Shown: positions 36,505 through 46,160 of the stretch, piece by piece | How the letters are laid out: every line of letters starts with the position of its first letter | Position numbering within the stretch: the first letter of the stretch is position 1 | Assembly (NCBI RefSeq): GCF_036967205.1 | Contig: NZ_CP146022.1 | Span: forward strand, 3,286,001-3,350,000 | DNA from: Streptomyces sp. Q6 | GTDB taxonomy: Bacteria > Actinomycetota > Actinomycetes > Streptomycetales > Streptomycetaceae | DNA length: 64,000 nt | Reading direction: 5' to 3' | The notes under the pieces: model-generated | The model's database searches: none | Seen by the model: the letters and a program-made list of their open reading frames with translations, nothing else | What the model was told of the DNA's origin: nothing | Program-made: the position numbers and the translations under genes

Positions 36505-37152
36505 ATGAACTTCTGGGACTACTTGGTGGCCCGGCACCAGCAGCTGCTCGCCGACGCCTTTCAGCACGCCAGCGTGGTCTTCCAATGCACCGTGCTGGCC
36601 ACGGCCATCGGCATGGTCATCGGGGTCGTCACCTACCGCACCGAGTGGGCGCGGAACGTGGCCACGAACATCACCACGAGCATTCTGACCATCCCGTCCC
36701 TCGCCATGATCGGTGTGCTGATCCCGATCGTGGGGCTCGGCGTCCCGCCCACCGTCATCGCCCTGACCCTGTACGGACTGCTGCCGGTCGTCCGCAACAC
36801 GATCGTCGGGCTGCGCGGTGTCGACCCGGCGCTGATCGACGCCTCCAAGGGCATCGGGATGTCCCGCGCGGCCCGCTTGTTCAAGGTCGAGCTGCCGCTG
36901 GCCTGGCCGCCGATCCTCACCGGGATCCGGGTGGCCACGCAGATGCTGTTCGGCATCGCTGCGATCGCCGCGTACGCCTCGGGCCCCGGCCTCGGCAACG
37001 AGATCTTCCGCGGCATCGCCTCGCTGGGCAGCGCCAACGCGCTCAACCAGGTGCTCGCGGGAACCCTCGGCATCATCATCCTCGCGCTGCTCTTCGACGC
37101 CGCGTACGTCCTCATCGGCCGCTTGACCATCCCGAGGGGGATCCGTGTCTGA
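36505..37152 (+). CDS. OpuC-type osmolyte ABC transporter permease 1
   Basis: 215-aa inner-membrane permease of a glycine betaine/choline/carnitine ABC importer. Five to six hydrophobic segments and the EAA-like coupling loop DASKGIGMSRAARLFKVELP at about 112-131. IPSLAMIGVLIPIVGLG and ATQMLFGIAAIAAYASG are typical of OpuCB/ProW. GGCGGTGAGG precedes ATG 36505. Its end overlaps the ATPase gene by 8 bases. The operon order is permease, ATPase, permease, binding protein. Confidence 0.93.
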   Translation: MNFWDYLVARHQQLLADAFQHASVVFQCTVLATAIGMVIGVVTYRTEWARNVATNITTSILTIPSLAMIGVLIPIVGLGVPPTVIALTLYGLLPVVRNTIVGLRGVDPALIDASKGIGMSRAARLFKVELPLAWPPILTGIRVATQMLFGIAAIAAYASGPGLGNEIFRGIASLGSANALNQVLAGTLGIIILALLFDAAYVLIGRLTIPRGIRV

Positions 37153-38425
37153 GACCACCACCGAGACCGCGCAGGCACCGGCGCAGACGCAGGCGTCCGG
37201 GGCCAGCATCGAGCTGGAGAACCTCACCAAGCGCTACCCGGGCTCGTCCGAACCGGCCGTGGACAGCGTCAACATGGAGATCAAAGCGGGCGAGTTGATC
37301 ATTTTCGTGGGCCCGTCGGGCTGCGGGAAGTCGACGACCCTGAAGATGATCAACCGGCTGATCGAGCCGACGGGCGGCCGCATCCGGATCGGCGGCGAGG
37401 ACGTCACCGACATGGACCCGGTGAAGCTGCGCCGCAAGGTCGGCTACGCGATCCAGTCCTCCGGTCTCTTCCCGCACATGACCGTCGCCCAGAACATCGC
37501 GCTCGTGCCGAAGATGATCGGCTGGTCGAAGTCGAAGATCAAGTCTCGGGTCGAGGAGATGCTCGACCTGGTCGGTCTCGACCCGGGCGAGTTCCACGGC
37601 CGCTACCCGCGCCAGCTCTCCGGCGGCCAGCAGCAACGCGTCGGCGTGGCACGGGCGCTGGCCGCCGACCCGCCGGTGCTCCTGATGGACGAGCCGTTCG
37701 GCGCCGTCGACCCGATCACCCGCGACCACCTCCAGGACGAGCTGATCCGGCTCCAGCACGAGCTGCACAAGACGATCGTCTTCGTCACGCACGACTTCGA
37801 CGAGGCGATCAAGCTCGGCGACCGGATCGCCGTCCTGCGGGAGAAGTCGCACATCGCGCAGTTCGACACCCCGGAAGCGATCCTCACCAACCCGGCCGAC
37901 GACTTCGTCTCCGGTTTCGTCGGCGCGGGCGCGGCGCTCAAACGCCTCAACCTCACCCGCGTACGGGACGTCGAGGTCACCGACTATCCGACGGTGGGCG
38001 TGGACGACCCGCTCCAGGACATCTTCAACAAGCTGCGCGCGGCCGGTACGAACGAGCTGCTGCTCCTCGACAAGCGCGGCCGCCCCTACAAGTGGCTGCG
38101 CCGCGGCGACCTCATGCGCGCCAAGGGGTCGCTGGCCCGCGCGGGCACCCTGGTCCACGACACCGTCACCTGGGACGCGACCCTGCGCGACGCCCTCGAA
38201 GCGGTGCTCACCGACAACGCGGGCCGGGTCGCGGTCACCGGGCGGCGCGGCGAGTACGAGGGCGTCGTCGACATGGAGACGCTCATGAACTCCGTGCACG
38301 AGCTGCTGGAAGCCGACCGGATGGAAGCCATCAACCACCAGCACGAGCTGGAGGAACAGCGCGCCCACCAGACGCAGTTGGAGCAGGAGGGCGCCGATAC
38401 GGGCGACGGGGAGGCGAAGGCGTGA
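37145..38425 (+). CDS. OpuC-type ABC transporter ATP-binding protein with CBS region
   Basis: 426-aa ATPase driving osmolyte uptake. GTG 37145 overlaps the upstream gene. Walker [11 protein letters not shown] at about 57-66, Q-loop [14 protein letters not shown], signature [16 protein letters not shown], Walker [14 protein letters not shown] and the switch His in [20 protein letters not shown]-pair region follows at about 280-395 ([20 protein letters not shown] and [20 protein letters not shown]), which in OpuA-type systems senses ionic strength. Acidic Gln/Glu-rich C-terminus. Confidence 0.95.
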   Translation: MSETTTETAQAPAQTQASGASIELENLTKRYPGSSEPAVDSVNMEIKAGELIIFVGPSGCGKSTTLKMINRLIEPTGGRIRIGGEDVTDMDPVKLRRKVGYAIQSSGLFPHMTVAQNIALVPKMIGWSKSKIKSRVEEMLDLVGLDPGEFHGRYPRQLSGGQQQRVGVARALAADPPVLLMDEPFGAVDPITRDHLQDELIRLQHELHKTIVFVTHDFDEAIKLGDRIAVLREKSHIAQFDTPEAILTNPADDFVSGFVGAGAALKRLNLTRVRDVEVTDYPTVGVDDPLQDIFNKLRAAGTNELLLLDKRGRPYKWLRRGDLMRAKGSLARAGTLVHDTVTWDATLRDALEAVLTDNAGRVAVTGRRGEYEGVVDMETLMNSVHELLEADRMEAINHQHELEEQRAHQTQLEQEGADTGDGEAKA

Positions 38426-39288
38426 GCAGTCCCCTGAAGCAGGGCGGCGAGCGCCCCGAGGGCGAGCACGAGGTCAAGGGCCTCGCGTTCCGCGACGAGG
38501 GCGAGGGCGAGCAGGAGGCGCCGCCGTCCTCGGGCCCGGACAGGGGGCCTCGCCGCATCACGTGGCAGAAGCTGACGTTCCTGCCGGCGCTCCTGGCGAT
38601 CGTGCTGCTGATCACCTGGCTGTGGTTCCGCAACGCGGACCTCGACTCGATCTCCGAGAACGCCATCTCGGACGGCCAGGTCGGCAAGGCGCTGCGCCAG
38701 CACATCAGCCTGACGGTGATCTCGACGTTCTTCGTGCTGATCATCGCGATCCCGCTGGGCATCCTGCTGACCCGCAAGATGTTCCACAAGGCGACGCCCT
38801 ACGCGATGGCGCTCGCCAACATGGGGCAGGCCACCCCGGCCATCGGCCTCCTCGCGCTGCTCGTCATCTGGCTGGGCATCGGCGAGAAGTCGGCGCTGAT
38901 CGGCATCATCATCTACGCGATCCTGCCGGTGCTCTCCAACACCATCGCGGGCCTGAAGGCGAACGACCCGACGCTCCTGGAGGCGGCGCGCGGCATCGGC
39001 ATGTCGCCGATGGGCGTGCTGCGCAAGGTCGAACTGCCGCTGGCGGTCCCGCTGATCCTCGCCGGTGTGCGCACGGCCCTCGTCCTCAACGTCGGCACGG
39101 CCACCCTCGCCACGTTCGGCGGCGGCGGCGGGCTCGGCGTCCTCATCACCACCGGGATCACCAACCAGCGCATGCCGGTCCTGATGCTCGGCTCGATCCT
39201 GACGATCGCGCTGGCGCTGCTCGTGGACTGGCTGGCGTCGCTGGCCGAACTCCTTTTGCGGCCGCGCGGGTTGGAGGCAGGCGCATGA
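38422..39288 (+). CDS. OpuC-type ABC transporter permease 2
   Basis: 288-aa second permease. GTG 38422 overlaps the ATPase stop in GTGA; the open frame further upstream is antisense-like and rejected. A long hydrophilic N-terminus (about 48 residues, Glu/Gly-rich) precedes six membrane segments. The coupling loop is EAARGIGMSPMGVLRKVELP; ATFGGGGGLGVLITTGI is the usual near-terminal motif. ABC specificity is shared with its operon partners. Confidence 0.93.
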   Translation: MSSPLKQGGERPEGEHEVKGLAFRDEGEGEQEAPPSSGPDRGPRRITWQKLTFLPALLAIVLLITWLWFRNADLDSISENAISDGQVGKALRQHISLTVISTFFVLIIAIPLGILLTRKMFHKATPYAMALANMGQATPAIGLLALLVIWLGIGEKSALIGIIIYAILPVLSNTIAGLKANDPTLLEAARGIGMSPMGVLRKVELPLAVPLILAGVRTALVLNVGTATLATFGGGGGLGVLITTGITNQRMPVLMLGSILTIALALLVDWLASLAELLLRPRGLEAGA

Positions 39289-40271
39289 CGTCCACCAAGC
39301 GCAGGAGCTACCGGGTGCGCGGGGCGGCGGCCGCGCTCAGCGGTCTGGCGCTGCTGGCCGGCTGCGGTCTCACCAGCGGCAGCCCGCTCGTCGACGACGT
39401 GAAGCCCGGCTCCATCGGGCAGGGCGAGCCGCTCAAGGGAGCGAACCTCACGGTCACGTCGAAGGAGTTCACCGAGCAGCTGATCCTCGGCGCGATGATG
39501 GGCATCGCGTTCAAGGCGGCCGGAGCGGACGTCCTCGACCGGACCGGCATCCAGGGCTCCGTGGGTGCCCGCGAGGCCATCAAGTCCGGTGACGCGGACG
39601 CCATGTACGAGTACACGGGCACGGCCTGGATCACGTACCTGGGCAACTCGGATCCGATCACCGACCCGCAGAAGCAGTGGCAGGCGGTGCACGACGCCGA
39701 CCTCAAGAACGGTGTGACGTGGCTGCCGCCCGCCGAGCTCAACAACACGTACGCGCTCGCGATGAACGACGCCGCCTTCAAGAAGTACGGGACGAAGACG
39801 CTCTCCGACGTCGCCGCCCTGTCGAAGTCGGACCCGGGCGCGGTCACGCTGTGCGTGGAGAGCGAGTTCGCCAACCGCGCGGACGGGCTGCACGGCATGG
39901 AGAAGGCGTACGGGATGAGCATCCCGAACGGCAACGTCACGCAGATGGACAGCGGCATCATCTACACGCAGGCGGCGAAGGGCAGTTGCACGTTCGGCGA
40001 GGTCTACACGACCGACGGCCGCATCAAGTCGATGAACCTCCACGTGATGGAGGACGACAAGCACTTCTTCCCGAACTACAACGCGGCGCCCGAGCTGAAC
40101 AGCAAGGCGCTCGCGAAGTACCCGAAGATGGCCGAGGTCATCGAGCCGATCACCAAGAAGCTCGACAACACGGTCGCGCAGACCCTCAACGCCAAGGTCG
40201 ACGTCGACGGGCAGGACCCGCACGACGTGGCGAAGGACTGGCTCGTGCAGGAGGGCTTCGTCAAGGAGTGA
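39285..40271 (+). CDS. OpuC-type osmolyte-binding lipoprotein
   Basis: 328-aa substrate-binding protein anchored by a lipid. ATG 39285 overlaps the preceding stop. The signal ends in the lipobox LLAGC with Cys27. The OpuAC/OpuCC fold shows VTSKEFTEQLILGAMMGIAF and ADAMYEYTGTAWITYLGNSD, which carry residues for quaternary-amine binding, then ALAKYPKMAEVIEPITKKLD. Last gene of the operon; it stops 15 bases from the convergent Lon-like protease gene. Confidence 0.94.
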   Translation: MTSTKRRSYRVRGAAAALSGLALLAGCGLTSGSPLVDDVKPGSIGQGEPLKGANLTVTSKEFTEQLILGAMMGIAFKAAGADVLDRTGIQGSVGAREAIKSGDADAMYEYTGTAWITYLGNSDPITDPQKQWQAVHDADLKNGVTWLPPAELNNTYALAMNDAAFKKYGTKTLSDVAALSKSDPGAVTLCVESEFANRADGLHGMEKAYGMSIPNGNVTQMDSGIIYTQAAKGSCTFGEVYTTDGRIKSMNLHVMEDDKHFFPNYNAAPELNSKALAKYPKMAEVIEPITKKLDNTVAQTLNAKVDVDGQDPHDVAKDWLVQEGFVKE

Positions 40272-40286
40272 GCCGGTGGCCGGGGC

Positions 40287-41066
40287 TCAGCAGGTCGGGG
40301 CCTTCGCCAGGTTCGTCAGGTCGGTGATCGTCCGCTTGAGGGTGGTCACCGGGACGAGCCGCATCGACTTCGGCGCGGAGGCCTTGGCGTCCGCGCACTC
40401 CGCCTTCGGTACGAGGAAGACGGTGGCGCCGTCGCGGTCGGCGGCCTGCACCTTGAGCGAGACACCGCCGACGGCGCCGACCTTGCCGGCGGCGTCGATG
40501 GTGCCGGTGCCCGCGATCGACCTGCCGCCGGTGAGGTCGCCGCCGCGGCCGTCACCGTCGAGCATGTCGACGATGCCGAGGGAGAACAGCAGCCCGGCGC
40601 TGGGCCCGCCGACGTCGCCGAGCTGGAGGCTGACCTCGATGTCCTTGCCCTGGTCGCCGAGGTAGGCGAGGGCGGCCTGGGTGGCGGCGTCCTGCGACCC
40701 CTTCATCTCCCGCTTGTTGTGCTCCTCGACCTCCTTGGTCGAGTCGCCCGCCGGGTACACGGAGTCGCGCGGCATGACCGCACGGTCCTCGGCGAACCAG
40801 CCGTCCAGTACGTCACCGAGGTGCACGCTCGCATCGGGCCCGGTCGCCACGATCGTCACCGCGCGCAGCTTGCCCGTGGTGTCCCGGGTCGGGGCGCCGG
40901 TGATCTCGATGACGGGCTTGCCGTCCGACTCCCCCAGCACGTTCGTCGTCGGCCCCGGCTGCGCGAGCGAGAACGGCAGCGGGGCGAACCCGGCGACGGC
41001 GAGCAGCGCGAGCACCGGGAGCGCGCAGAGGGCGAGGGCACCGGGACGGCTGAGGCGATTGAGCAC
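40287..41066 (-). CDS. membrane-anchored Lon-like (S16) protease, YlbL-related without PDZ
   Basis: 259 aa. N-terminal anchor or signal (LALCALPVLALLAVAGFAPL, about 10-29), an extracellular beta-rich region, then a Lon proteolytic domain. The catalytic Ser lies in LGDVGGPSAGLLFSLGIVD and the Lys in GAVGGVSLKVQAADRDG. YlbL proteins normally carry a PDZ domain between these parts (about 340 aa); it appears to be missing here. Role of the family is poorly known. The stop is 15 bases from the binding-protein stop. Confidence 0.85.
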   Translation of the reverse strand: MLNRLSRPGALALCALPVLALLAVAGFAPLPFSLAQPGPTTNVLGESDGKPVIEITGAPTRDTTGKLRAVTIVATGPDASVHLGDVLDGWFAEDRAVMPRDSVYPAGDSTKEVEEHNKREMKGSQDAATQAALAYLGDQGKDIEVSLQLGDVGGPSAGLLFSLGIVDMLDGDGRGGDLTGGRSIAGTGTIDAAGKVGAVGGVSLKVQAADRDGATVFLVPKAECADAKASAPKSMRLVPVTTLKRTITDLTNLAKAPTC

Positions 41067-41096
41067 GGAGCCAACTTATCGTCTGCCCCGTCGATC

Positions 41097-41155
41097 TTGA
41101 CGGGTGCGGGTGCGGGCACGTGCGGGTGCGCGGGTGCGTGCGGGTGCACGCCCCT
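41097..41155. repeat. short GGGTGC-rich simple repeat
   Basis: Repeated CGGGTGCG/GTGCGGGTGC units between the Lon-like protease and the IclR gene. A low-complexity tract with no gene. Confidence 0.6.
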
Positions 41156-41189
41156 GCGTCGCGTCGATCCCGCGCCTGAGCGCCGTGCG

Positions 41190-41831
41190 TCAGCGCAGCG
41201 CGTCGGCGACCTCGCGCGCCGCGTCCAGGACCCGGGGTCCGACCCGCTCGGGCACCGCGTCCGCCAGCATCACGACGCCCACGCTCCCTTCGAGCCCGGT
41301 CACCCCGAGCAGCGGCGCCGCGGCGCCCGACGCCCCGGCCTCCAGCTCTCCGTGGGTCAGGGTGTAGCCCGGATCGGCGAGCGCCCCCTGTCGCGACGCG
41401 AGGATCGCGCGGCCCGCGGCCCCCTTGTCGAGCGGGTGGCGGAACCCGGTCCGGTAGGCCACGTGGTAGTCGGTCCAGGTCGGTTCGACGACGGCCACGG
41501 CCAGCGCCTCACTGCCGTCGACCAGCGTCAGGTGGGCGGTCGCCCCGATGTCCTCGGCGAGCGAGCGCAGCGCGGGCAGCGCGGCCTCGCGCACCAGCGG
41601 GTGGACCTGCCGGCCCAGGCGCAGCACCCCGAGCCCGACCCGGGCGCGGCCGCCCAGGTCACGGCGGACGAGGGCGTGCTGCTCCAGCGTGGCGAGCAGG
41701 CGGTAGACGACGGTGCGGTTGACACCGAGCTTGTTGGACAGCTCGGTCACGGTCAGGCCGTGGTCCGTGTCGGCGAGCAGTTTGAGGACGCGCAGTCCCC
41801 GGTCGAGCGTCTGGGAGGTCTCCGCGGTCAC
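41190..41831 (-). CDS. IclR family transcriptional regulator
   Basis: 213 aa. GTG 41831 is preferred because GGAG lies eight bases upstream; GTG 41840 is in frame too. The winged HTH shows TLDRGLRVLKLLADTDHGLT then VTELSNKLGVNRTVVYRLLA. The effector domain follows (LTLVDGSEALAVAVVEPTWT, GFRHPLDKGAAGRAILAS). The effector domain is shorter than the usual 250-aa IclR length. Target genes are not apparent: the neighbours are a Lon-like protease and, beyond a 330-base spacer, a helicase. Confidence 0.9.
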   Translation of the reverse strand: MTAETSQTLDRGLRVLKLLADTDHGLTVTELSNKLGVNRTVVYRLLATLEQHALVRRDLGGRARVGLGVLRLGRQVHPLVREAALPALRSLAEDIGATAHLTLVDGSEALAVAVVEPTWTDYHVAYRTGFRHPLDKGAAGRAILASRQGALADPGYTLTHGELEAGASGAAAPLLGVTGLEGSVGVVMLADAVPERVGPRVLDAAREVADALR

Positions 41832-42161
41832 GACGCCCACTCCTTAGTGGTGAGGGTCGGCGGTCTCCTACGCGGCGGTTGTCGCCGCCTGTCCCTTGGG
41901 CGACGCGCGTCAGAGCCGCCGGTCGGTGATCAGGCGCTGGGCTGCATACGGCCGCTACGGCTGGCTACGGCTGCATACGACTGTCTTCGTACGTACCGGC
42001 TGCGCTCCGCGGCGGCGCTGCCACGGGGCGTGTGCGTTGCCGGGAATGTAGCGAGGTCGTCCCGCTGAGCGGAAGACTCCGTCCAGAATCCGGTCATCCC
42101 GCGGCCGGAGTTATGGGTGATTGCCCGCACTTGGACCAGGACTCGGCCCGAAGCGCGGGCC
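41832..42161. other. intergenic spacer upstream of the IclR gene
   Basis: About 330 bases. GCTGCATACG occurs twice (about 41941 and 41969) around GGCTACGGCT repeats, a small direct-repeat patch. Otherwise no gene, RNA or terminator was recognised. Confidence 0.5.
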
Positions 42162-43964
42162 TCACTTCATCCGGGTCGCCCACTCCTGGACCTTGGCGAT
42201 GCGCTGACGCAGCTGCCCGGCGGTGGCCTCGGCGCTCGGCGGGCCGCCGCACACCCGGCGCAGTTCGGTGTGGATCACACCGTGCGGTTTGCCGCTCTGA
42301 TGCACGTACGCGCCGACGATCGTGTTGAGCTGCTTGCGCAGCTCCATCATCTCCTTGTGGGAGACCACCGGCCGCCGCTCGGCGGGCAGTTCGAGCAGAT
42401 CGGCCTCGCTGTCGGGCCGCTTCTTGCTGTGCGCGATCTGCCGGGCCTGCCGCTTCTGGAGGAGCAGCTGCACCTGGTCGGGTTCGAGGAGCCCGGGGAT
42501 GCCGAGGTAGTCCTGCTCCTCCTCGCTCCCGGGGTGGGCCTGCATACCGAACTCGGCGCCGTCGTACAGGACGCGGTCGAAGACGGCCTCGGACTCCAGG
42601 GCCTCGAAGGCGAACTGTTCCTGCTCGCCGGTGTCCTCGTCCTGCTCCTTGTTCGCCTCGTCCATCTCCTTCTCGGACTCGGCGTAGGGGTCCTCCTCCC
42701 CCTCCTTCTTCGGCTTGTCGAGCACGTGGTCGCGCTCGACCTCCATCTCGTTGGCGAAGCCGAGCAGGTCGGGGACGGTGGGCAGGAAGACGGAGGCGGT
42801 CTCGCCGCGCCTGCGGGACCGCACGAAACGGCCCACGGCCTGCGCGAAGAACAGCGGTGTCGAGATGGTGGTGGCGTACACGCCCACGGCGAGGCGCGGC
42901 ACGTCGACGCCTTCCGACACCATGCGCACGGCGACCATCCAGCGGTCCTCGCTCGCCGCGAAGTCGTCGATCCGCTTCGAGGCGCCGGTGTCGTCGGAGA
43001 GCACGAGGGTCGCCTTGGAGCCGGTGATCTCCCGGATCAGCTTCGCGTACGCGCGCGCGGAGTCCTGGTCGGAGGCGATCACGAGGGCGCCGGCGTCCGG
43101 GATGCCCTTCCTGACCTCGGTGAGGCGGGCGTCGGCGGCGCGCAGCACGCTCGGCATCCACTCGCCGCGCGGGTCGAGCGCGGTGCGCCAGGCCTGGCTG
43201 ACGGCGTCCTTGGTCATCGGCTCGCCGAGCCGGGCGGCGATCTCGTCCCCGGCCTTGGTCCGCCAGCGCATGTTGCCGCTGTAGGAGAGGAAGATGACAG
43301 GCCGCACGACGCCGTCCCCGAGCGCGCTGCCGTAGCCGTACGTGTAGTCGGCCGAGGAGCGCCGGATGCCGTCCTTGCCCTCCTCGTACTGGACGAAGGG
43401 GATCGGGTTGGTGTCGGAGCGGAACGGCGTACCGGTGAGCGCGAGACGCCGCGTGGCGGGCTCGAACGCCTCCAGGCACGCCTCGCCCCACGACTTCGAG
43501 TCGCCGGCGTGGTGGATCTCGTCGAGGATGACGAGGGTCTTGCGCTGTTCGCTCCGGTTGCGGTGCAGCATCGGGCGTACGCCGACGCCCGCGTACGTCA
43601 CCGCGACGCCCTGGTACTCCTTGCTGAGCGGGCCCGCGCTGTACTCCGGGTCCAGCTTGATCCCTATCCGCGCGGCCGCCTCGGCCCACTGCTTCTTCAG
43701 GTGCTCGGTCGGCGCGACCACGGTCACCTGCTGCACGACGTGGTGGTGCAGCAGCCAGGAGGCGAGGGTGAGCGCGAAGGTCGTCTTGCCCGCGCCCGGC
43801 GTCGCGACCGCGAGGAAGTCGCGCGGCTGCTCCTGGATGTACCGCTCCATCGCCCCCTGCTGCCAGGCACGCAGCTTGTTGGCGGTGCCCCAGGGGGCGC
43901 GGCCGGGGAAGGCGGGTGAGAGGTGGTGGGACGACGAGGAGCTGGTGGCGGCTGTAGTAGTCAC
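42162..43964 (-). CDS. DEAD/DEAH-type superfamily 2 helicase
   Basis: 600-aa nucleic-acid-dependent ATPase. GTG 43964 follows GGAGACC. Motif I ATPGAGKT with Lys60; motif Ia VAPTEHLKKQWAEAA; motif II DEIHH (148-152); motif III LTGTPFRSD; then motif IV-VI stretches MVSEGVDVPRLAVGVYATTI and FFAQAVGRFVRSRRRGE. An acidic Glu/Asp-rich insert (about 405-440) and a basic C-terminus follow. It resembles the RAD25/XPB-like helicases common in actinobacteria. Whether it acts on DNA or RNA cannot be told. Confidence 0.9.
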   Translation of the reverse strand: MTTTAATSSSSSHHLSPAFPGRAPWGTANKLRAWQQGAMERYIQEQPRDFLAVATPGAGKTTFALTLASWLLHHHVVQQVTVVAPTEHLKKQWAEAAARIGIKLDPEYSAGPLSKEYQGVAVTYAGVGVRPMLHRNRSEQRKTLVILDEIHHAGDSKSWGEACLEAFEPATRRLALTGTPFRSDTNPIPFVQYEEGKDGIRRSSADYTYGYGSALGDGVVRPVIFLSYSGNMRWRTKAGDEIAARLGEPMTKDAVSQAWRTALDPRGEWMPSVLRAADARLTEVRKGIPDAGALVIASDQDSARAYAKLIREITGSKATLVLSDDTGASKRIDDFAASEDRWMVAVRMVSEGVDVPRLAVGVYATTISTPLFFAQAVGRFVRSRRRGETASVFLPTVPDLLGFANEMEVERDHVLDKPKKEGEEDPYAESEKEMDEANKEQDEDTGEQEQFAFEALESEAVFDRVLYDGAEFGMQAHPGSEEEQDYLGIPGLLEPDQVQLLLQKRQARQIAHSKKRPDSEADLLELPAERRPVVSHKEMMELRKQLNTIVGAYVHQSGKPHGVIHTELRRVCGGPPSAEATAGQLRQRIAKVQEWATRMK

Positions 43965-44122
43965 GGTCTCCGTTTACTCAGGACTGGACGGCACGCTACG
44001 TACGACATCACGGCTACGTATGACAACCGGGCCACCCTACCGGTGAGCGTGTTGACGAGCGCGCCCGACGAGGCCGCACAGCGGCTGGTTGGGACGTGTG
44101 TCACAGATCAACTGGCGTACGT

Positions 44123-45664
44123 TCACGGGCAGTCGTCACCAGGTGACTGCCGGGCCGCCCGCAGCCGCGTGGCCACCCACGCCCCGGCCAGGGCGACGGC
44201 CGCCATGGGCAGGAAGACGGCGACGAACGCGGCGGGGTGCGAGCCGCCGGCGCCGTCAGCGACGCCGTGCCCGACCGCTCCCCGCCGAGCGCCGCGAAGG
44301 CGGCTCCCCCGGCGGCGAGCAGCACGACGTTCGAGAGGCCGTCGGATATCTGGAGGGCGGCGGAGTTCGTGCCCGCTTCCTCGGGCGCGGACAGCTGGAG
44401 CAGCAGCACGCTCGTGGAGGAGATCACGAGCCCCATCCCCAGGCAGCCGAAGCCCCACGCGACGGCCACGGTCCACACCGGCACGGCCTCGATCAGCACG
44501 CTCGGCGCGGCGACGATGGCGGCGGCGACCAGCACCATGCCGCCGGCGACGAGCCGCTCCCGGTACGGCTCGAACCTCGGCCGGGACTGGAGCCACGACC
44601 CGATCGCCCAGGTGGCGCCGCCACCGGCCAGCGAGAACCCGGCGAGCGTCGGCGACAGCCCGCGCTGGGTGACCAGCATCAGCGGCACGAACGACTCCGC
44701 CGCGATGAACGACCCCGCCGCGATCCCGCGCAGCAGCACCACCGACGGCAGCCCGCGTACGGCCCGGTACGTGCCGGGCGGCAGCAGCCCGAGCACGGAC
44801 GGCACGAGCAGGGCGGCGCCGACGACACCGGGCAGGAGCGCGAGCGGCCGCAGGTCCTGGGCGGCGTACTGGAGGAGCCCGGCCCCCAGCGAGATCCCGA
44901 ACGCGAGCCGGATCCGCCGCCGGTCGACGCCCCCGGTCGGCGCGTGCTCGGGGCCCCGCCGGCCCGCCGCCTGACCTGCGGGAGCGCGAGCCCGAGCGGC
45001 AGCAGGACGAGCAGGGGATCCCCAGGAACACCCAGCGCCACCCCAGGTGCTCGGTCACGGCGCCCGCCGCGAGCGGCCCCACGATGGACGGCACGACCCA
45101 GCTCGCCGCGAACGCCGCCATGATCGCGGGCCGCAGCGGTGCGGGGTAGGCGCGGCTGACGATCACGTACAGCGCCACGATGACGAGCCCGCCGCCGAGC
45201 CCCTGCACGGCCCGCCCGGCGACGAACATCCACATGCTCCCCGCGGTCCCGGCGAGCAGCAGCCCCGCGGCGAACGCGCCGATCCCGGCGGTGACGGGCC
45301 CCAGCGGCCCCCGCCGGTCGGCCCACTGCCCGGCGAGCACCATGCCGAACAACGACGTCGTGAAGTACCCGGAGAACGCGAAGGCGTACAGCGACACCCC
45401 GTCCAGCTCCCGCGCGGCGACCGGCATCGCGGTCCCGACGGCGGTCGCCTCGAAGGCGATGAGCAGGACGACGGTGACGATGCCGATGCTCAGGGCGCGA
45501 TAGGTACGCCCGAGCACACCTTCACCGACGACGACGCCGCCGCCGACGTCGGCGCCCGTGCCCGTGCCCGTGTGGCCCCCGTCCATGTGGCCCACGTCGA
45601 TGTGGGCCGCGGGGACGGGGGCCATGTTCATGTCGTCTGCGAGATCGTCGTCGAGGGCGGCCAT
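44123..45664 (-). pseudogene. MFS drug-efflux-type transporter broken by three frameshifts
   Basis: Starts at ATG 45664 and reads as a normal 14-segment DHA2-like exporter (GIVTVVLLIAFEATAVGTAM, AGQWADRRGPLGPVTAGIGA). It then changes frame three times: near 45014-45017, near 44950-44953 and near 44280-44283. Each break lies in a run of four G or C, and adding one base there restores the expected protein (about 513 aa). Three deletions of the same kind suggest sequencing error as much as decay. The His/Gly/Asp-rich N-terminus (residues 1-45) precedes the first segment. Substrate unknown. Confidence 0.8.
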
Positions 45665-45894
45665 GCGGATCAGAGTAAGGGGCGTACGGCCGCCTGACCC
45701 CTGTCGGGAGATGGGATTACCGCTGGTCCCTTGGTCCTACGTCTCCGCCCGCCCACCGCCGGCCGCCATCTCCACCAGGCCGTTCATGAACGCCGTGTGG
45801 CAGTCGCGTTGCGGGGGCGGCGAGAGCCTTGAGGGTGGGTGGGATGCGCCCTACGGTCGAGTCATCAAGGGGTCGGCCACCGCGCGGACCACTT

Positions 45895-45966
45895 GGCCGT
45901 GTGCCCGAGTGGTTTAGGGATTCGCCTGCAAAGCGAAGCACACCGGTTCGATTCCGGTCACGGCCT
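45895..45966 (+). tRNA. tRNA-Cys (GCA)
   Basis: Cloverleaf read by hand: acceptor GGCCGTG/CACGGCC; D-arm; anticodon stem TTCGC/GCGAA with loop CTGCAAA, anticodon GCA; T-arm ACCGG TTCGATT CCGGT; discriminator T73 as expected for Cys. CCA is not encoded. Confidence 0.95.
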
Positions 45967-46001
45967 CCGGCAGCTCAACGGCGCTGAGCTGCACGCCCAG
46001 G

Positions 46002-46035
46002 AAAGGGCGCCCCACCGTGGTGGGGCGCCCTTTTG
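46002..46035 (+). terminator. terminator after tRNA-Cys
   Basis: 15-bp perfect inverted repeat AAAGGGCGCCCCACC / GGTGGGGCGCCCTTT, 2-base loop, ending in TTTT. Confidence 0.9.
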
Positions 46036-46076
46036 GCGTGCCCCCACGCCCCGCGCACGACGGGAGATCAAGAGCC

Positions 46077-46160
46077 GGTACGAGAACCGATACGTGCGCC
46101 TGTACGAGAGCCGGTACATGCGCCGGTACGAGAACCGGTACATGCGCCGGTACGTGCGCC
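46077..46160. repeat. 24-bp tandem repeat, about 3.5 copies
   Basis: Units of the form GGTACGAGAACCGGTACATG plus CGCC, differing by a few bases, run up to the stop codon of the P-loop kinase gene. Read on the plus strand they give ENRYMRRY-like peptides. No supporting start or ribosome site was found, so they are taken as non-coding. Confidence 0.7.

Noticed and set aside
41097-41155. GGGTGC-rich tract considered as a CRISPR-like or regulatory array
   Set aside because: Units are too short and irregular, with no spacers; simple low-complexity sequence.
45717-45941. Possible small gene between the MFS gene and tRNA-Cys
   Set aside because: It overlaps the tRNA and has no ribosome site; another frame ends in a plausible MNGLVEMAAGGGRAET but has no supported start.
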